Below, one piece after another: positions 36,171 through 48,562 of a stretch of 64,000 nt of DNA. The notes beneath the pieces were generated by a model. The model made no database searches. It worked only from the letters and a program-made list of their open reading frames with translations, and was not told the DNA's origin. Every line of letters begins with the position of its first letter. Position 1 is the first letter of the stretch. The DNA is taken from contig JAESIW010000207.1 of assembly GCA_016802295.1 (NCBI GenBank), forward strand, positions 1,812,032 through 1,876,031. The letters run 5' to 3'. The DNA comes from Brachionus rotundiformis (lineage: Eukaryota; Rotifera; Eurotatoria; Ploima; Brachionidae). The translations under genes were made by a program, and so were the position numbers.

Positions 36171-39100
36171 TCAACTACTGAACAACGAGTGAGTGAACTC
36201 CTCATAGTCATAAGCATTGTTTATCTCAAAGGCCTTGATCGGGTCTTTATACGGCCTCATTCTTCTTATGCAATACTCTGCCTGGTCTGGCGCCAGATTG
36301 GACACCAACTCCTCCCGTGTTATATACGGCCTGTCACCATTCTCAGTCAATGCCTTGAACGCATTGATCACATCGTCCACAGACGATATGTTGTCCGTCT
36401 CACGGCTTATCATGAACGCCATATAGTCCTGTAAACTGACAAAACCATCTCTATTTGGATCGACCACGTCCAGTATGCTCTCAAACACGCTATCTATTTG
36501 TCCTGGCTCTGGCATTGGTAAATCATAGCCAAGCGCTCTCAAACACGACTTAAATTGGTCATGGTCCAATTTGCCTGTCTTTTCTCTATCAAAATGTTTA
36601 AACATCATCGAAAATTCTCTTAAGGATGACTCGGTAACTCCCGATTGATTCCTAGCCTGTATTTGTTGTTCCAAATTGTGAATCATTCTCATGCCCAACT
36701 GGTCCAATTGATCCCATGCCTGAGCCAAACTAAGCACACTATGCTCTGTGTATTTGTTGTCCAGGATAAGTCTTTCTTCCAATTTTGATGACAGTTCTTC
36801 AATTTTTTTGAATTGTGGCTTGACATTGCGGATTTCTTCCAATTTAATCCTAGTGGCGACCAGTTGGTTCTCTAAAGTGCTTGACTGATTGCCAATTTCC
36901 ATCATGTTGTTGCGCGTATCGGTCAGCCATCTGTAAAAATCTGATGCCAAATGGGCAAACTGTTGTCTCAATATGTCATTGTCTTCTTGACGCTTCTGTT
37001 CCGATTGTAGATCGACTTCGCGATCTTTGATCGCTTTTTTCAATGAGCGCCAAGTGTCGCACAATGTTTCCATAGTGAACCAAGTGTACGGATTGGGTCC
37101 TTGTTGTAAAGATTTTATTTCAGTGTCTAGTTTTTGAAGTTCGTCAAAATCGACGACAGCATTGTCAAGTGTGCCGAGGAAGCGTTCATGAGCGCTGATC
37201 AGCTCGCGTATTTCCTCAATTGTGTTGCATCTGACCGGATCGGTCAAGTCCTCTTCAGCATTTTCGAACCATGAGTTAAATGTAGATGCCTTTTTGGCAA
37301 ATTGTAGATACAACTCATCTATGTGTCTGAATTTGGCCTCAGCTACTTTAAGTTGAGCGCGTCGCGAGTCACTGGCGGCCAGTAGTGCCTGCCATCTTTC
37401 ATACACCTGGTCGTATCGCTGCTTGACGCGAGCCAAATCGTTTGTCTGAAGACCAGTACTTATTTGGTCCTTGAGCTGTTGGATTGTCTTTATGCCTTCA
37501 TTGTTAAACGCTTCCAGACCAGAATTGAACGTGTCGTGCTTGGCCAACAAGTTTTGAACTGTGGTCAAATTGTGACCGCAGTCGTCGGAGTGCAATTGGG
37601 CCTGCTTTTCGGCTATCCATGACTCGACAACCTCGGCCTTCCAGAAAAACTGCAGCATAGACCAATTTTCTTGCAGGCGATTTTTTCTCGCCAAAGACAA
37701 CTCCTCCAAATTGTGTATCAAATCCTGAGCCGACTGTATGCCCTCGGCTATTTGATTGGCATGATGATTGTCCGAGTTGACCAGCTCCTGCCCTTGGTTG
37801 ATCAAATCGAACAGTCTTTCCTTGTGCACATTAAAGTCTGTCTCGAAAGCGTCATGCTTTTTGATGAGACCTTGGGCCGATGGTAGGGACGAGCCAAGCT
37901 CGTTTGATTGAATGACATGCTGTTTTTCGTTTATCCATGAAAGCTCTTCTTCCAAAGTTGCCAACCAATTTTGATATTTGAGTGATTGCTCGAGACGCTT
38001 GCCTCTATCTGCGCTTAATTCTTTCAGCTCATTCCAATTGTTTGACAATTGTTCAACTCTTTTTTCAATGTCTCTGGTGCCAATGTTTGACTCGGTGAGC
38101 AATTTTTGGGCTATGTCTTGCAATTGTTGAACAGCTGGTTCGTGTGATTGCAGCTCGGCGTCCAAGCGTTTGTGTTTTTTGCGCAAGTTTTGCACACTGG
38201 CCAAATCGCGTCCATAGTCCTCGCTGCTTACCAAGAGCTTTTTCTCCTTAATCCAAGCCTCTTCGTCGTCCAAGTCGCGACAAAATTGGAACAGAGTGTT
38301 TGCCTCGTTGAGTCTTTGACGTCTTTCCTGAGCCGATTGCTTCACGGCCTCTTGTCTGTTGTTTATTTGATTTATGGTATCCTGGATGGTGTTTGTGTCA
38401 AACAGGTTGCTATTTATGAACTGTTGGGCAACATCGTTCAATTCTTTGATCGGCTCCTCATGAGCTTGTATGTCAGCTTCGATCAATTGGTGTTTTTTAA
38501 GCAAATTTTGCACACTGGCCAAATCGCGGCCAAGCTCTTCGTTCTGAAGTTGGTTCTCAACAAGTCCCAGCCAAAACTCGATATCTTTTACTCCGGCATT
38601 GAATGTTTGCTGCTTGGATGCCTCTTTGAGCTTGAGTGACTTTTCTTTTGACTTTTGAACCAAAAACTCCCATTGTTCAGTTATGCGCGCCAAACGATTG
38701 TCCACTTCGTTCTCTAGACCGTGGCATTTGTCATTTCCAATCAAGTCTGTGTTAAAATTAAAGTTTATACAAAACAATTAAAAATTATTTTTTAATTTTT
38801 TTACTTTTGCCTGTGTTTAGGACATTTCCAATGCGATCAGAGTTGGCCAATATTTCTGCCTCCATTACCTGGTGTTTTTGTAGTCGGCTCTTTATGTCAA
38901 AATTGTTAATTTAATTTTTAATTTATTAAATTAAAATCTTTATTATTTTTTCAATAAAAAATCAAGCTTTAACTTTTAATTTTAGCAAAATATTTCTTTA
39001 TTAAGATATTATAAGAATCTTATTGGAATCTTATCCAATTTTTTCTTATTAAAGTTAGTAACGCTAGTTAGTATCATGCCTCGAAAACAAATTTTACTCA

Positions 39101-42100
39101 AAAAAGTAACTATCTCTAACAAGCTTTTGTGTTATCTTAAAGTCAAAAATTAATACCTCAGCTTTGCCTATCTGTAAATCATTATTTAACTGGTTAAAAA
39201 ATGTTTATATAATTTTCTTTATTTCTTAAAAAATTAAATTAGATGAAAATTTACTTGTATGTTTGATGGTTCCTTGAGAGTTTCGTCAGTGGCGCCTTGA
39301 AGTTTTTCTATAATCCAAGCTTCGATCTCATCAGCATCGCGTGAAAAGTCTTGCAGAGTTTGTGACTCGCCCAATTTGGATCTGTGCTCAAGCAGCGCTT
39401 GTCTCAATTTTTCCCATCTTTGTAGCACGTCATCAATTCTATTCTGAACATTGTCCTTGTCGTAATGTTCATTTTGAATCAAAGTATTGGCAAAGTCTTT
39501 TAAATTGCCAATTTTTTCTTCTTGGGCATTTATGGCTCGGTCAAAGTCCTCGTGTCGCTTGATAGCGGCTTCGACACCGTCGCCAGAGCTTCCCGACTGG
39601 GAATTGTCATCCTTTAGTGCATTCTCTCTGGATTTCATCCACTGTTCAGCTGTTTCGCAGTCTCTGTTGAACAACTGAAGCTCCAAACATTGATCCAATT
39701 TATCCTGGCGAGCTTTCCATGCTTGTTCCAGTTGGTCTCTCATTTGTTGCATTTCTTCCAGTTTATTTCGAATATTTTCGCCCTCATAGTGGCCATTTCT
39801 TATCAGTTCGTTACCAAAGTCCTCAAATTCTTGGAAAGTATCACCTCGCGCATCTATTTCCATACGATGCTCCTAGAAAAGTAAAAAATTAGCCACAGTT
39901 TAATTAATTTAATAAATGTATATCAAAATTTAAGATTCTAATAGTGTAAGAAGAGAACAAATCAAGTATTGAGAGCAAACAATAGAAGACAAAAAAGTGT
40001 AGATTAAAGAGATAGAGTAAGAATTTATTCAAAGGTTTAGACAATTTTACCATTCTTTGGTATTTGGCTTCTATTTGAAGCCGATGAATCTATGAATATA
40101 GAAGAAATTTTTTAATAATTAACTTTTTAATTATTAATTAAAAAAAAATTTCAAGTATTTTATTTAAAGAGTATATTTTTAAAAGAATCTTTAGGGTTAG
40201 ATTTCTTTAAAAAATTTTTATGACAGGCCTGCTTTTGTCCGAATCAAATCTTTTACACAAGACTTATTTAAATTTTAGAATATATTTTTGTATTATTAAT
40301 GGTTAAATTTTAGAAGGATATCTTTAATTTTTAAACATTTGTCCATAAGTAATTTTGTAGAGTATGTCTTTTTTAGAATCAAGAAGCTATCGTTTGAATA
40401 AAAAGTAAATTTAATTGTAAATTTAAACTCTACTAAATAACTTGTGGATAAATGCTTACAAATTCATTATTAATGATTAAATTTAAAAAGATTACTTTAA
40501 TGAATTATCTTTTTAATAATTAATTAGTAAAAATTTGTTATTTTGTGAAATTAGCTACAAAAAAAATAGAACATATACTAATGCGTAAAAAGATTATAAC
40601 TTTTTTTCCTAAGGTACAGAGTTGAATCAAAAGCTAAAGTCAGCTAATAATGTACAAAATTTGTCCATATTTGAGTTTTACCAAAATGCTCCAAACCTTA
40701 GTAATGCAACTAAGAATGTTGCACCATGTTGCATTTACAGAGCTTGCTTTTGATCTTTACAAAAACAGTTATTTCAAAACAAAAACACCTCCTGAGTGAT
40801 GTAAAGTAAAATAAGATAATAGAAAAAAAAATAAGACACTTCTATCTTGCTATGTTTTGTAATTCACGTTGTGAATCTTTAGAGTCATATGATGGTTTTA
40901 TTTATTTAAGTCTAGAATAATAGTTTTGTTAAAAAAAGTTATATGAATTTTTTATATCTTGTTCAGTTCTATTGTACTTAATTTCACAAAAGCACATTTA
41001 TCCAGAAGTTATTTGGTAGAGTTGGGAAGTCCTATTTTTACTAACATTTATATGAACAAGTTGTTCTCGCAAATTGAGCAAAAAGATTTTATTTTGTTTC
41101 CTTTAGAAATTTTTAATTAGCATATTAATTAATTATCTTTAACTAATAGATAAAAATTAAATTTAACAAAATTAATATGAATCATTTCCTACATATGATT
41201 GATATTTGTATTTTAAATTCTATATATTTTTCACACAAAAACAAAGAAATTGATTGCTTTTTTGTAAGCGACAGAATGCTATTTATTCATGCATGTACTG
41301 AATAAAATTGAAATTTGAATTTTTTTCTCAAAACAAACTTAACATTATGCGCTGAAATTTAGTGCTTTTCTCTCATGGCTTAATTTAAAGCGAGCTAACT
41401 TTTTTTAAATAAAAATTTAATAATGGACTTTTATTTATTAATTCGGACAAAAGTTTTTAAATGGTTAATAAATTGATCTAAACTTAGACAAGATAGCTTA
41501 CATGATTGCGCTCGAGTAGAGCTTCGGCGCCGGCCACATCCTTGGCCAATTCGTCACTAGACACCTGTGCAATCATCGAATTAATCCAAGAGCTCAAGTC
41601 TTTGAAATTGGCAATAAAGTTCTGATAGTCGAACGCGTCCAGCAATTTGGTCTTTTTGGCATCGGCTTTCTGCGTCAATTCGGTCCATGCCTGCTGTATT
41701 TTGATCTGCTTTTGGTATATATCCTCGGCTTGTGGCTGATGTGTGTTCATCAACTTTTGAGATATGTCGTCCAATTCGCGTATCCTGTTGCCAAGAGCCT
41801 CTAGATCGCGCTCAAAGCCATCGTGCTTGCGCTGCAAGCGTTTAACACTTGGCAAGTCGTGACCAAACTCCAAATCAAGATTGATGGCATCATTTTTCTC
41901 ATTTATCCAATCCATAGTCTCGTCAGTGTCGCGCTGAAATCGCTGCACCTCGTGCGCCGACATAAGCTTATGCTGTCGGTGTGCGGTCACTTTCTGCAAC
42001 TCGGTCCACTTGATGTTCAATATTTCAATCTCTGATTGAATCTTGTTGGCCGACTCGATCTCTCCAATTTGTCTCAAGCGTTCGCTCATTCGGTTCAATT

Positions 42101-45100
42101 CGTCAATCTTTTCCTCGTTGATTTTCAAGTCCTTTTTGAAGTCCTCGAATCGTCGCGTGATAAGCTCGATTTCCTCGGGACTTTGGCCAGTCTGTTCCTC
42201 GCTGGCTATTTTCTCCTTGTCCTCGATCCACAAGGTGAGCTCGGCAGCGTCGCGCACAATCTTGTGAGCATCGCACGCCTGCTGCAGCTTCAGGCTCCTC
42301 TCGCGGCCTAGCTCGAGCAGATCCAAGTACTTTTTTTGTATTTGCTCTTGTCTGGAGGCGACGCTGGCCGCGCTCAGACTGGGCCCGGTCTCGTTCTGGC
42401 TGTCGCTTGTGACCTCGATGCGTTTGACGTAGGCGGCCGGCACAAAGCCCTGTCTGTCGTTTATTTCGACCTTCCACCAGTCCTTGTTGTTCGAGTTGAG
42501 CAGGGTGAGCACGTCGCCTTTCTTGACCGAGACGTCGCGCGGGCTCTGCTCGGTGTAGTCGTAGAGAACAATGACGCATTGGCGCTCGCCGAGCAGGCTC
42601 GGGTCGGAGACGGACGAGCGATCGGCCTTGTGCGCCTTGCATTTGTCCGCCTGGCACTTGAGATCGGTGAATATGGTGGACTGGTAGGCCTCGATGTCGG
42701 TCATGAGCGCCTGGTGCTTTTTGAGCAACGCTTCGGCGGCGTCCTCGTCCTTGCCGTAGTCCTGCGAGCCGACTATGGGTTCCTTTTCGAGCATCCACGA
42801 CTCGGCCTCGGCCGCGTCCGTCAAGTACTGCTGGGCCTGCAGCGCCTCGTCCAGGTCCTGCTTCCTCTGCTGCGCCTTGTCCTTCAAGCACTGCCACTTT
42901 GTCTGCAAGCTGACGCATCGCTTCTTGATGTCGGCCGAGGCGAAGTGGCCCCGCTGGATCATGTCCTCGGCGGCGTTGCACGTCTTGCGTATCCTCGGCT
43001 CGTGGCTCTGCAAGTCGGACATAAACGCCTGGTGCTTTTGGCACAGGTTTTTGACGCCGATCAAATCGCGTCCCCTCGACAGCGACACATTGGCTCCTAT
43101 CGCCGGCTCTTTCTCCCTAATCCACGTCTCTTCGTCCTCGATGTCGCGCAACAACTGCTGCAATTGCAACGACTCGGCCAGCTTCTCTTTTCTGTGCTTG
43201 ATTGGCACGAACAAATTCTCAAATTTGTCCAACACTTGGCCAGTCTTTCGCTTTATATTTGCCGCGTCGAAGTGTCCCGTTTGCTCGAACTGTTCGGCCG
43301 TTTGCTTGACACTCTCGATGCGCTCCTTGCGTGTCACAATGTCTGTCTCCAGGTCTTTTAATTTTTTCTGCAAATTTTGCACACTGATCAGGTCCTTGCC
43401 GAAGTCTTCGGTCTGCAGCTGGGCCTCGCACTCGCTGAGCCACAGATCGAGGTCCTCGACAGTGCGGTTGAACGACTGTCCCTCGGTGGCCTCCTTGAGC
43501 CGGGCGCCTTTTTTCTCTGTCGCGTCGACCAGCTGGTCCCACTGTTGCATTATTTGCTGAATGCTGCGCTGAATTTTGTCCGAATTGTAGTGTTGTTCGT
43601 CGACGAGCTGCTGGCCCTGTTGGCACAGCGCTTCGATGCGCGGCTGGTGAGCGGTGAGCTCGGCCTCGAAATTGGCGTGCTTCTGCTGCTTGGCCTGCAG
43701 ATTAGACGGGTCAAGGTACTCTTGCGACTGGGCTATCTTGAACTTTTCGTTCGTCCAGCTGGTCAGCTCGTCACAATCGCGCTCGAACATAAAGTACCTG
43801 TTCGCCTCCGAGAGCATGGCCTTGCGCTGCTCGGACTTTTGCTGCATCACCTCGCGTCTATTCTTCAAATAGTCCTTTTTCTCTTCGATCTCTTTGTAGT
43901 TGACTATCTCGTCGGCCACGAGTCCATTGGCCACTTGTTCCAAGTAGCGCGCTTTTTCCTCCTGGGCAGCGAGCGACTTTTCGAAGTCCTCGTGCTTTTT
44001 GAGCAGCGCTTCGGCGTCGTCGAGCGAGTCGCCGAGCTGTTCGTTCTGCAAAAATGACTCCTGTTTGGTGATCCAAGTGTCGGCTTGCTCGGCATCGCGC
44101 ATAAACAACTGAAACTCGAGCCATTGTTTGTACAATTTGTGCTTTTGTTGCCACAGAGTTTCGAGTCTGTCTCGTTCGGCGTTCATCTGGGCCATTTTCT
44201 CCTCTATTTCGTCGGTGGCTATTTCTTGGCCGTTGCGCACAGTCTTGCTCAAGTTGTCGTCGCGTGACTCCAATTCGGACCTGTGCTCCGAGTGTCGCTC
44301 GAGCAAAGCCTCTGCTTGTGACACGTCTTTGGCCTGCTCGTCACTGCTCATAACATTGTTCATCTCGCTGTACCAGTTCATTAGATCGCGATAATCGGAC
44401 AAAAAACTGTGCACCTTGTACGAATTAAGCAATTTTTGTTTGCGCTCTTCGGCCTTGTGACGCAAATTGGACCAATATTGGTTCAATTCTTGCAATTTGG
44501 AAGTGAGCTGTTCGTTGCTGGTCTCCAAACGGTCGCTTTCCTTGTTCAGGCCGTCGACTTTGTCGCTTAGTGCGGCCAAATCGCGCTCAATGGCGTCGTG
44601 TTTGCGCTGCAGCGCCTGCACCTGGGCCAGGTCCTTGCCTAGGTCGTCTATGGAGAGTATGTTGTCCTTTTCGGCTATCCACGAGATGGCCTCGTCTATG
44701 TCGCGGTTGAGGCGCTGGATCTCGTGCGCGCCGAACAGCTTCTCTTGTCGGTGCGAGGCGAGCATTCGGAGGCGCGACCACGCCTCGTTCATGTCCTTTT
44801 GTTTGATGCGTATTTGAGAGGTGTCGATGTGCTTGGCCGTGTCGACGAGCTCCTCGGCTCGTCTGTTCAACTCGACCAGCTGGTCTTCGTGGTTGGACAA
44901 GTCCTTTTGAAATTCTTCGTACTTTTTTTGCAATACTTGTACGTGCTCGAGGTCGTGGCCGAGCTCTTCCGAGTTCACAAACGCCTCCTTGTCACTTATC
45001 CAAAACAAGAACTCGTCGCAATCGCGCAAAAATTTCACCAATTTTAAAGTCTGCTGTAGGCGGTGATTTTTGGTCTGCAGTCTGAGCTTGAGCTCTTCCC

Positions 45101-45578
45101 AAAGTCTGTGTATTTCGTCAAGTCTTTCCTGTATCTTGTCGCTGGCATAGTGTCCGCCAGAGATCAGCTGGGCTCCCATTTCGTCCAGGCTGACAATGGC
45201 GTTGTAGTGAGCGTGCACTTCGGCCTCGAAGGCTTCGTGCTTCTGTATTTTGGCCTGTAGATTGGTCATGTCCTTGGAGGCGGCCGACTCTTCGTTGGCC
45301 GTTTGCAGCTTCTCGTTTATCCACGCCTCTAGCTCGTCGGCATCACGCTTGAAGTACTGGTAGGCTCTGGCGTCCTCTAATTTGTCTCTGCGCTGCTTGG
45401 CGGCGTCCTTAAAGTGCTCGTACCGCTGCAGTACTTGTTCTCTACGAGCTTGGATCTCCTCGGCGGTCTCGAGGACTTTGATGTCGCGTGGCACGTCCAC
45501 CACTAGTCCTTGCACCATTGGGCTTGGTTGACTGGCGGCCGGGTTGGCCCCGTCTGTGGATTCATTCAAATCCGTCAT
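36171..45578 (-). CDS. alpha-Spec: Alpha-spectrin
   Basis: Actin-crosslinking membrane-skeleton protein that pairs with beta-spectrin. Four exons: 45578-41502, 39872-39255, 38889-38805, 38746-36171, all in phase, giving 2451 aa, the normal size for the family (about 2400-2470). An N-terminal partial repeat (tetramerisation helix, VDVPRDIKVLETAEEIQ) is followed by about 20 triple-helical spectrin repeats. An SH3 domain sits at about residues 990-1045 (VIVLYDY...DWWKVE...GFVPAAYV). The C-terminal calmodulin-like EF-hand region includes DPNRDGFVSLQDY. Intron 1 (1629 bp) carries a degenerate foldback element; intron 2 is 365 bp. An acceptor-like ttatttag lies about 15 bases 5' of the ATG. The first 3.5 kb of exon 1, above all around 42.2-43.1 kb, is much richer in C/G at third positions than exon 4, producing long but spurious antisense frames. 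Confidence 0.98.
40540..40995. mobile_element. Degenerate second copy of the foldback element
   Basis: Lies in alpha-spectrin intron 1. The left end (TTTTGTGAAATTAG-like, then CTACAAAA) and right end (TTGTACTTAATTTCACAAAA) match the termini of 12964-13300. The middle shares AGTCAGCTAATAATGTACAAAA and GTTGCACCATGTTGCATTTACAGAG with that element. About 190 bp at 40780-40970 has no counterpart there. Flanking direct repeats are no longer obvious, so it is older or rearranged. Confidence 0.6.
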
Positions 45579-47889
45579 TTTGTTTTTTTTCTAAATAAAA
45601 ATAAAATTTTTCTAAATTAATTTTTTTCTCTATGTGTTGATTAACTTTTAGAATTTATTTTTCTCTATTAATCATATGGCGCGTTAGTAATTGCCTTTGA
45701 GTCATGTGAGAGTGTGGGCTGTTTACCTGTACAGAATTGGTCAATTAGATCCAATTGACTCAAAGTTTACACTTAAGAACAGAATTGAGATGGTTCGGCT
45801 TGTGGAGGGGGCTCAAATCATCAATTCTATGAATTCAAGATGAAGAAAATTCAACAGTGTTTTTATTAAAGTTTGTCGATAATAAAACTATATAAAAAAT
45901 AGTACAATATATGGAAAGAGTGGGTTAGGGGAGTAAGAGAGAGAGAGGAAAATATTATAATTATAATTTTAATAATTTTTCCGATTCTATTGGATGGCTG
46001 TATTCGAACTGACCGATCGATTCTGCCCTCTCGAGTCTAGTAATAAATTAAATAGATATTGGCCAGGCTTAGCGCGTGCAAATATTTATCTTTAATTAAA
46101 CATTGAATAGATTAGCTCACATAAAACAAACACTAGATCTTTGAATCATTTATATATATTTTTTTCTTTATCTATCCGCTTCGATCATAAAATAAATTTT
46201 ATTAATAAATTTAATTCAAATGAAAGTTCTCTTAATTAGGTCTAATTTATTAGGATTAATTACACTCATCTTAAATATGTACAATGCGGAGATGGAAAAT
46301 AAAAAAATATTCACATGCAGACAAAATGTGTGACATCATTTGAAATTTTTTAGAGGTCAATACTTGCAGTGCCATTTTAAGCAGATTGAAAATTTCATTA
46401 TAAGACTAATTCGAGGACACTAGCTATTTGCATCCGCATAGCCGCTTCAAAAACCCTTAAGCCCAGAAATTAATAAACTTTTTTGTCTATCAATCAGATT
46501 AATCTAAAAAGGCTAAATTAAATTTATCTGTGGCTAATTGGTATAAAATAAATATATGATTGAGTAGGAACTATCTTAAATATCAGAACATATCATGTGC
46601 CTAAGTAATCTAAACATAATTCTACTTATCTTATATTATTTTGGGTTTTTTACTATGCAAATAATAATCAAAATAAATTAGAGCCAACAGAATTATCTGT
46701 TTGTTAAAAGCAAGAAAATAATTTTTGCTAATAAAAGCCATTTTTTGCGTCACTATCCATAAATTTCAACTTAGCCTGTTTGCAATAGAACTATTTCTCC
46801 AATTTTTAAGCTCATATTTGGCTACAATCATTTGAGCCATAATAAACAAAGTTTTATCGATCATAATGCAGCTTTATGGTCAATAGAAAGGAATCGATAA
46901 TATGCTATTAAAATATTGTTCATATTCTACCAAATTAAGTACTCAGTATTAATCTAATCAAATACTAGCAAAACAAATAAACTTAAAATTTGAAATTCTA
47001 TCTTTTCCTATAATTATTTGACAATACATTCTTGATATTATAAATATTCCAAACAAACTCACTAGTCCAAAATAAGCATAATTTATTAAATATAAAGCAT
47101 GGCATACGGTAGATATGAATTAATTTTTTTAAATTAAAAAAAATATTAAAATAAATCCCAAAAAGCTTAAATTATAAAAATAATGATTAATTACTCGGCA
47201 AAACGAGCTATTTAGTTTTTGCTTCTAAAAAAGTAGTATTATTTTTTCATATGTAATTAGATATATGCCAAATTTAGTCTTGTTCAGCATAAAATCCTTT
47301 TCGTCTAATCCTGAACAAGAACCAATACTAAATCACCTTAACAAGCGTCTTAAATTTTAATTTGAATTTTTTAAAATAAATTATCTTTATGATACAAAGT
47401 TTATTTAATTTTCTAATTAATAAATTACCATGTCCGCTTAAAAATAATGGTTTCTGAATTTGCAAATAGCCAAATAATAAAAAAAGATGGAACATTCACT
47501 TAGATGGTCTTAATTCTTAATATTAATTTATTTATTAATGTTGTAGAAATTTTCATAGACTGAAATAATTTTTTTTTTAAAGATAATACTTGTGAGTGGT
47601 ATGATAAAAATAAAAAAATGAAAACTAGTTAAGATAACTGGTACGAAAATATATTTGAAGCTAATTTATTATGATTTGAATTTTTATGATTGTAGTGATA
47701 AGAGTTTTCCCTGATTTTGACTAAAAATCAAAAAAATACATTCAAAAAAAGCTAACATTAAGCAATGTCGGCAAATAGTCTTTTTAAAAATAGACAAAAA
47801 TTCCAAGTCAATCCTTTTGGCTAAAAATAGTCCTAGAGTAAATTATTTATTAAGTAGGCTCTAAATTAATTGCTTAAATTTTACTAAAA
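45579..47889. other. Divergent intergenic region
   Basis: About 2.3 kb between divergent alpha-spectrin and the plus-strand orphan. It should hold the spectrin promoter and possibly a 5'-UTR exon, given the acceptor-like site by the spectrin ATG. A GAGAGAG run lies at about 45930-45950. No gene seen. Confidence 0.45.
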
Positions 47890-48459
47890 ATGATTGAATA
47901 TAGAGATGAAGAAGCTCAAACTGACTATCTATCGGACTCTTCCGATTTGACCGATGTGATTGTTCCCCAATTGACTAATCATAAACCAGAACTTGAGCAT
48001 GAAATTTTTTTGGCCATAATACCAAGATGGAAATTTGATGTGGGAAGATATTATGAAAAATTGACCACTTATTTGTACAAATGGGATGAATTTTTCGAGC
48101 TTTGTAAATTAAAACTATTCAATTTTTATGATTTTATTCACAATGAGTACTTTTATCAAATTATAAATATACACAATGAGTTGGTTAATCAAGGTTACAA
48201 AAATGGCATATTACCAATGTTAATTGAGTTGAGTCATCGAAAAACTCATTTTTTGATTCCTTATGTCTACATAACTAATCAAATTCCAAAAGAATTTAAG
48301 CACATGAATTATCTTTTTTTTGGCATTACAGACAAATATCCTGAAATGATAAGCAAAACAAAAGAAGAGATAAAAGAGGACAAGTATCCAATTAAGCCTG
48401 TAAAGCAGATTTTCCAAGAACATGACATTCAAATAGATCCAACTTATGACTTATTTTAG
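47890..48459 (+). CDS. Uncharacterised 189-aa protein
   Basis: Single exon from the first ATG. Not recognised. An acidic N-terminus (EEAQTDYLSDSSDLTD) is followed by a body rich in Tyr, Phe, Leu and Ile (for example YYEKLTTYLYKWDEFFELCK), probably helical, and a Lys/Pro tail. No signal peptide, membrane segment or metal-binding cluster is seen. The frame is long for this AT content and its composition is non-repetitive, so I regard it as coding. It converges on MUS81, with about 100 bp between stop codons and AATAAA-like motifs on both strands in that gap. Confidence 0.7.
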   Translation: MIEYRDEEAQTDYLSDSSDLTDVIVPQLTNHKPELEHEIFLAIIPRWKFDVGRYYEKLTTYLYKWDEFFELCKLKLFNFYDFIHNEYFYQIINIHNELVNQGYKNGILPMLIELSHRKTHFLIPYVYITNQIPKEFKHMNYLFFGITDKYPEMISKTKEEIKEDKYPIKPVKQIFQEHDIQIDPTYDLF

Positions 48460-48562
48460 ATAAAAAAAAATTGTTAAAAAACTTTATTTACAATTGAAAA
48501 ATAAAATTTATTTATTAATAATCTTGATTTCTTAATAACTAACTTGAAGAAAAATTATTATA

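Noticed and set aside
42103..43361. Long open frames (313 and 341 codons) overlapping alpha-spectrin exon 1, one on each strand.
   Set aside because: They lie in alternative frames of the GC-rich, well-conserved spectrin exon. Their composition mirrors spectrin codon bias, and they show no family signature.
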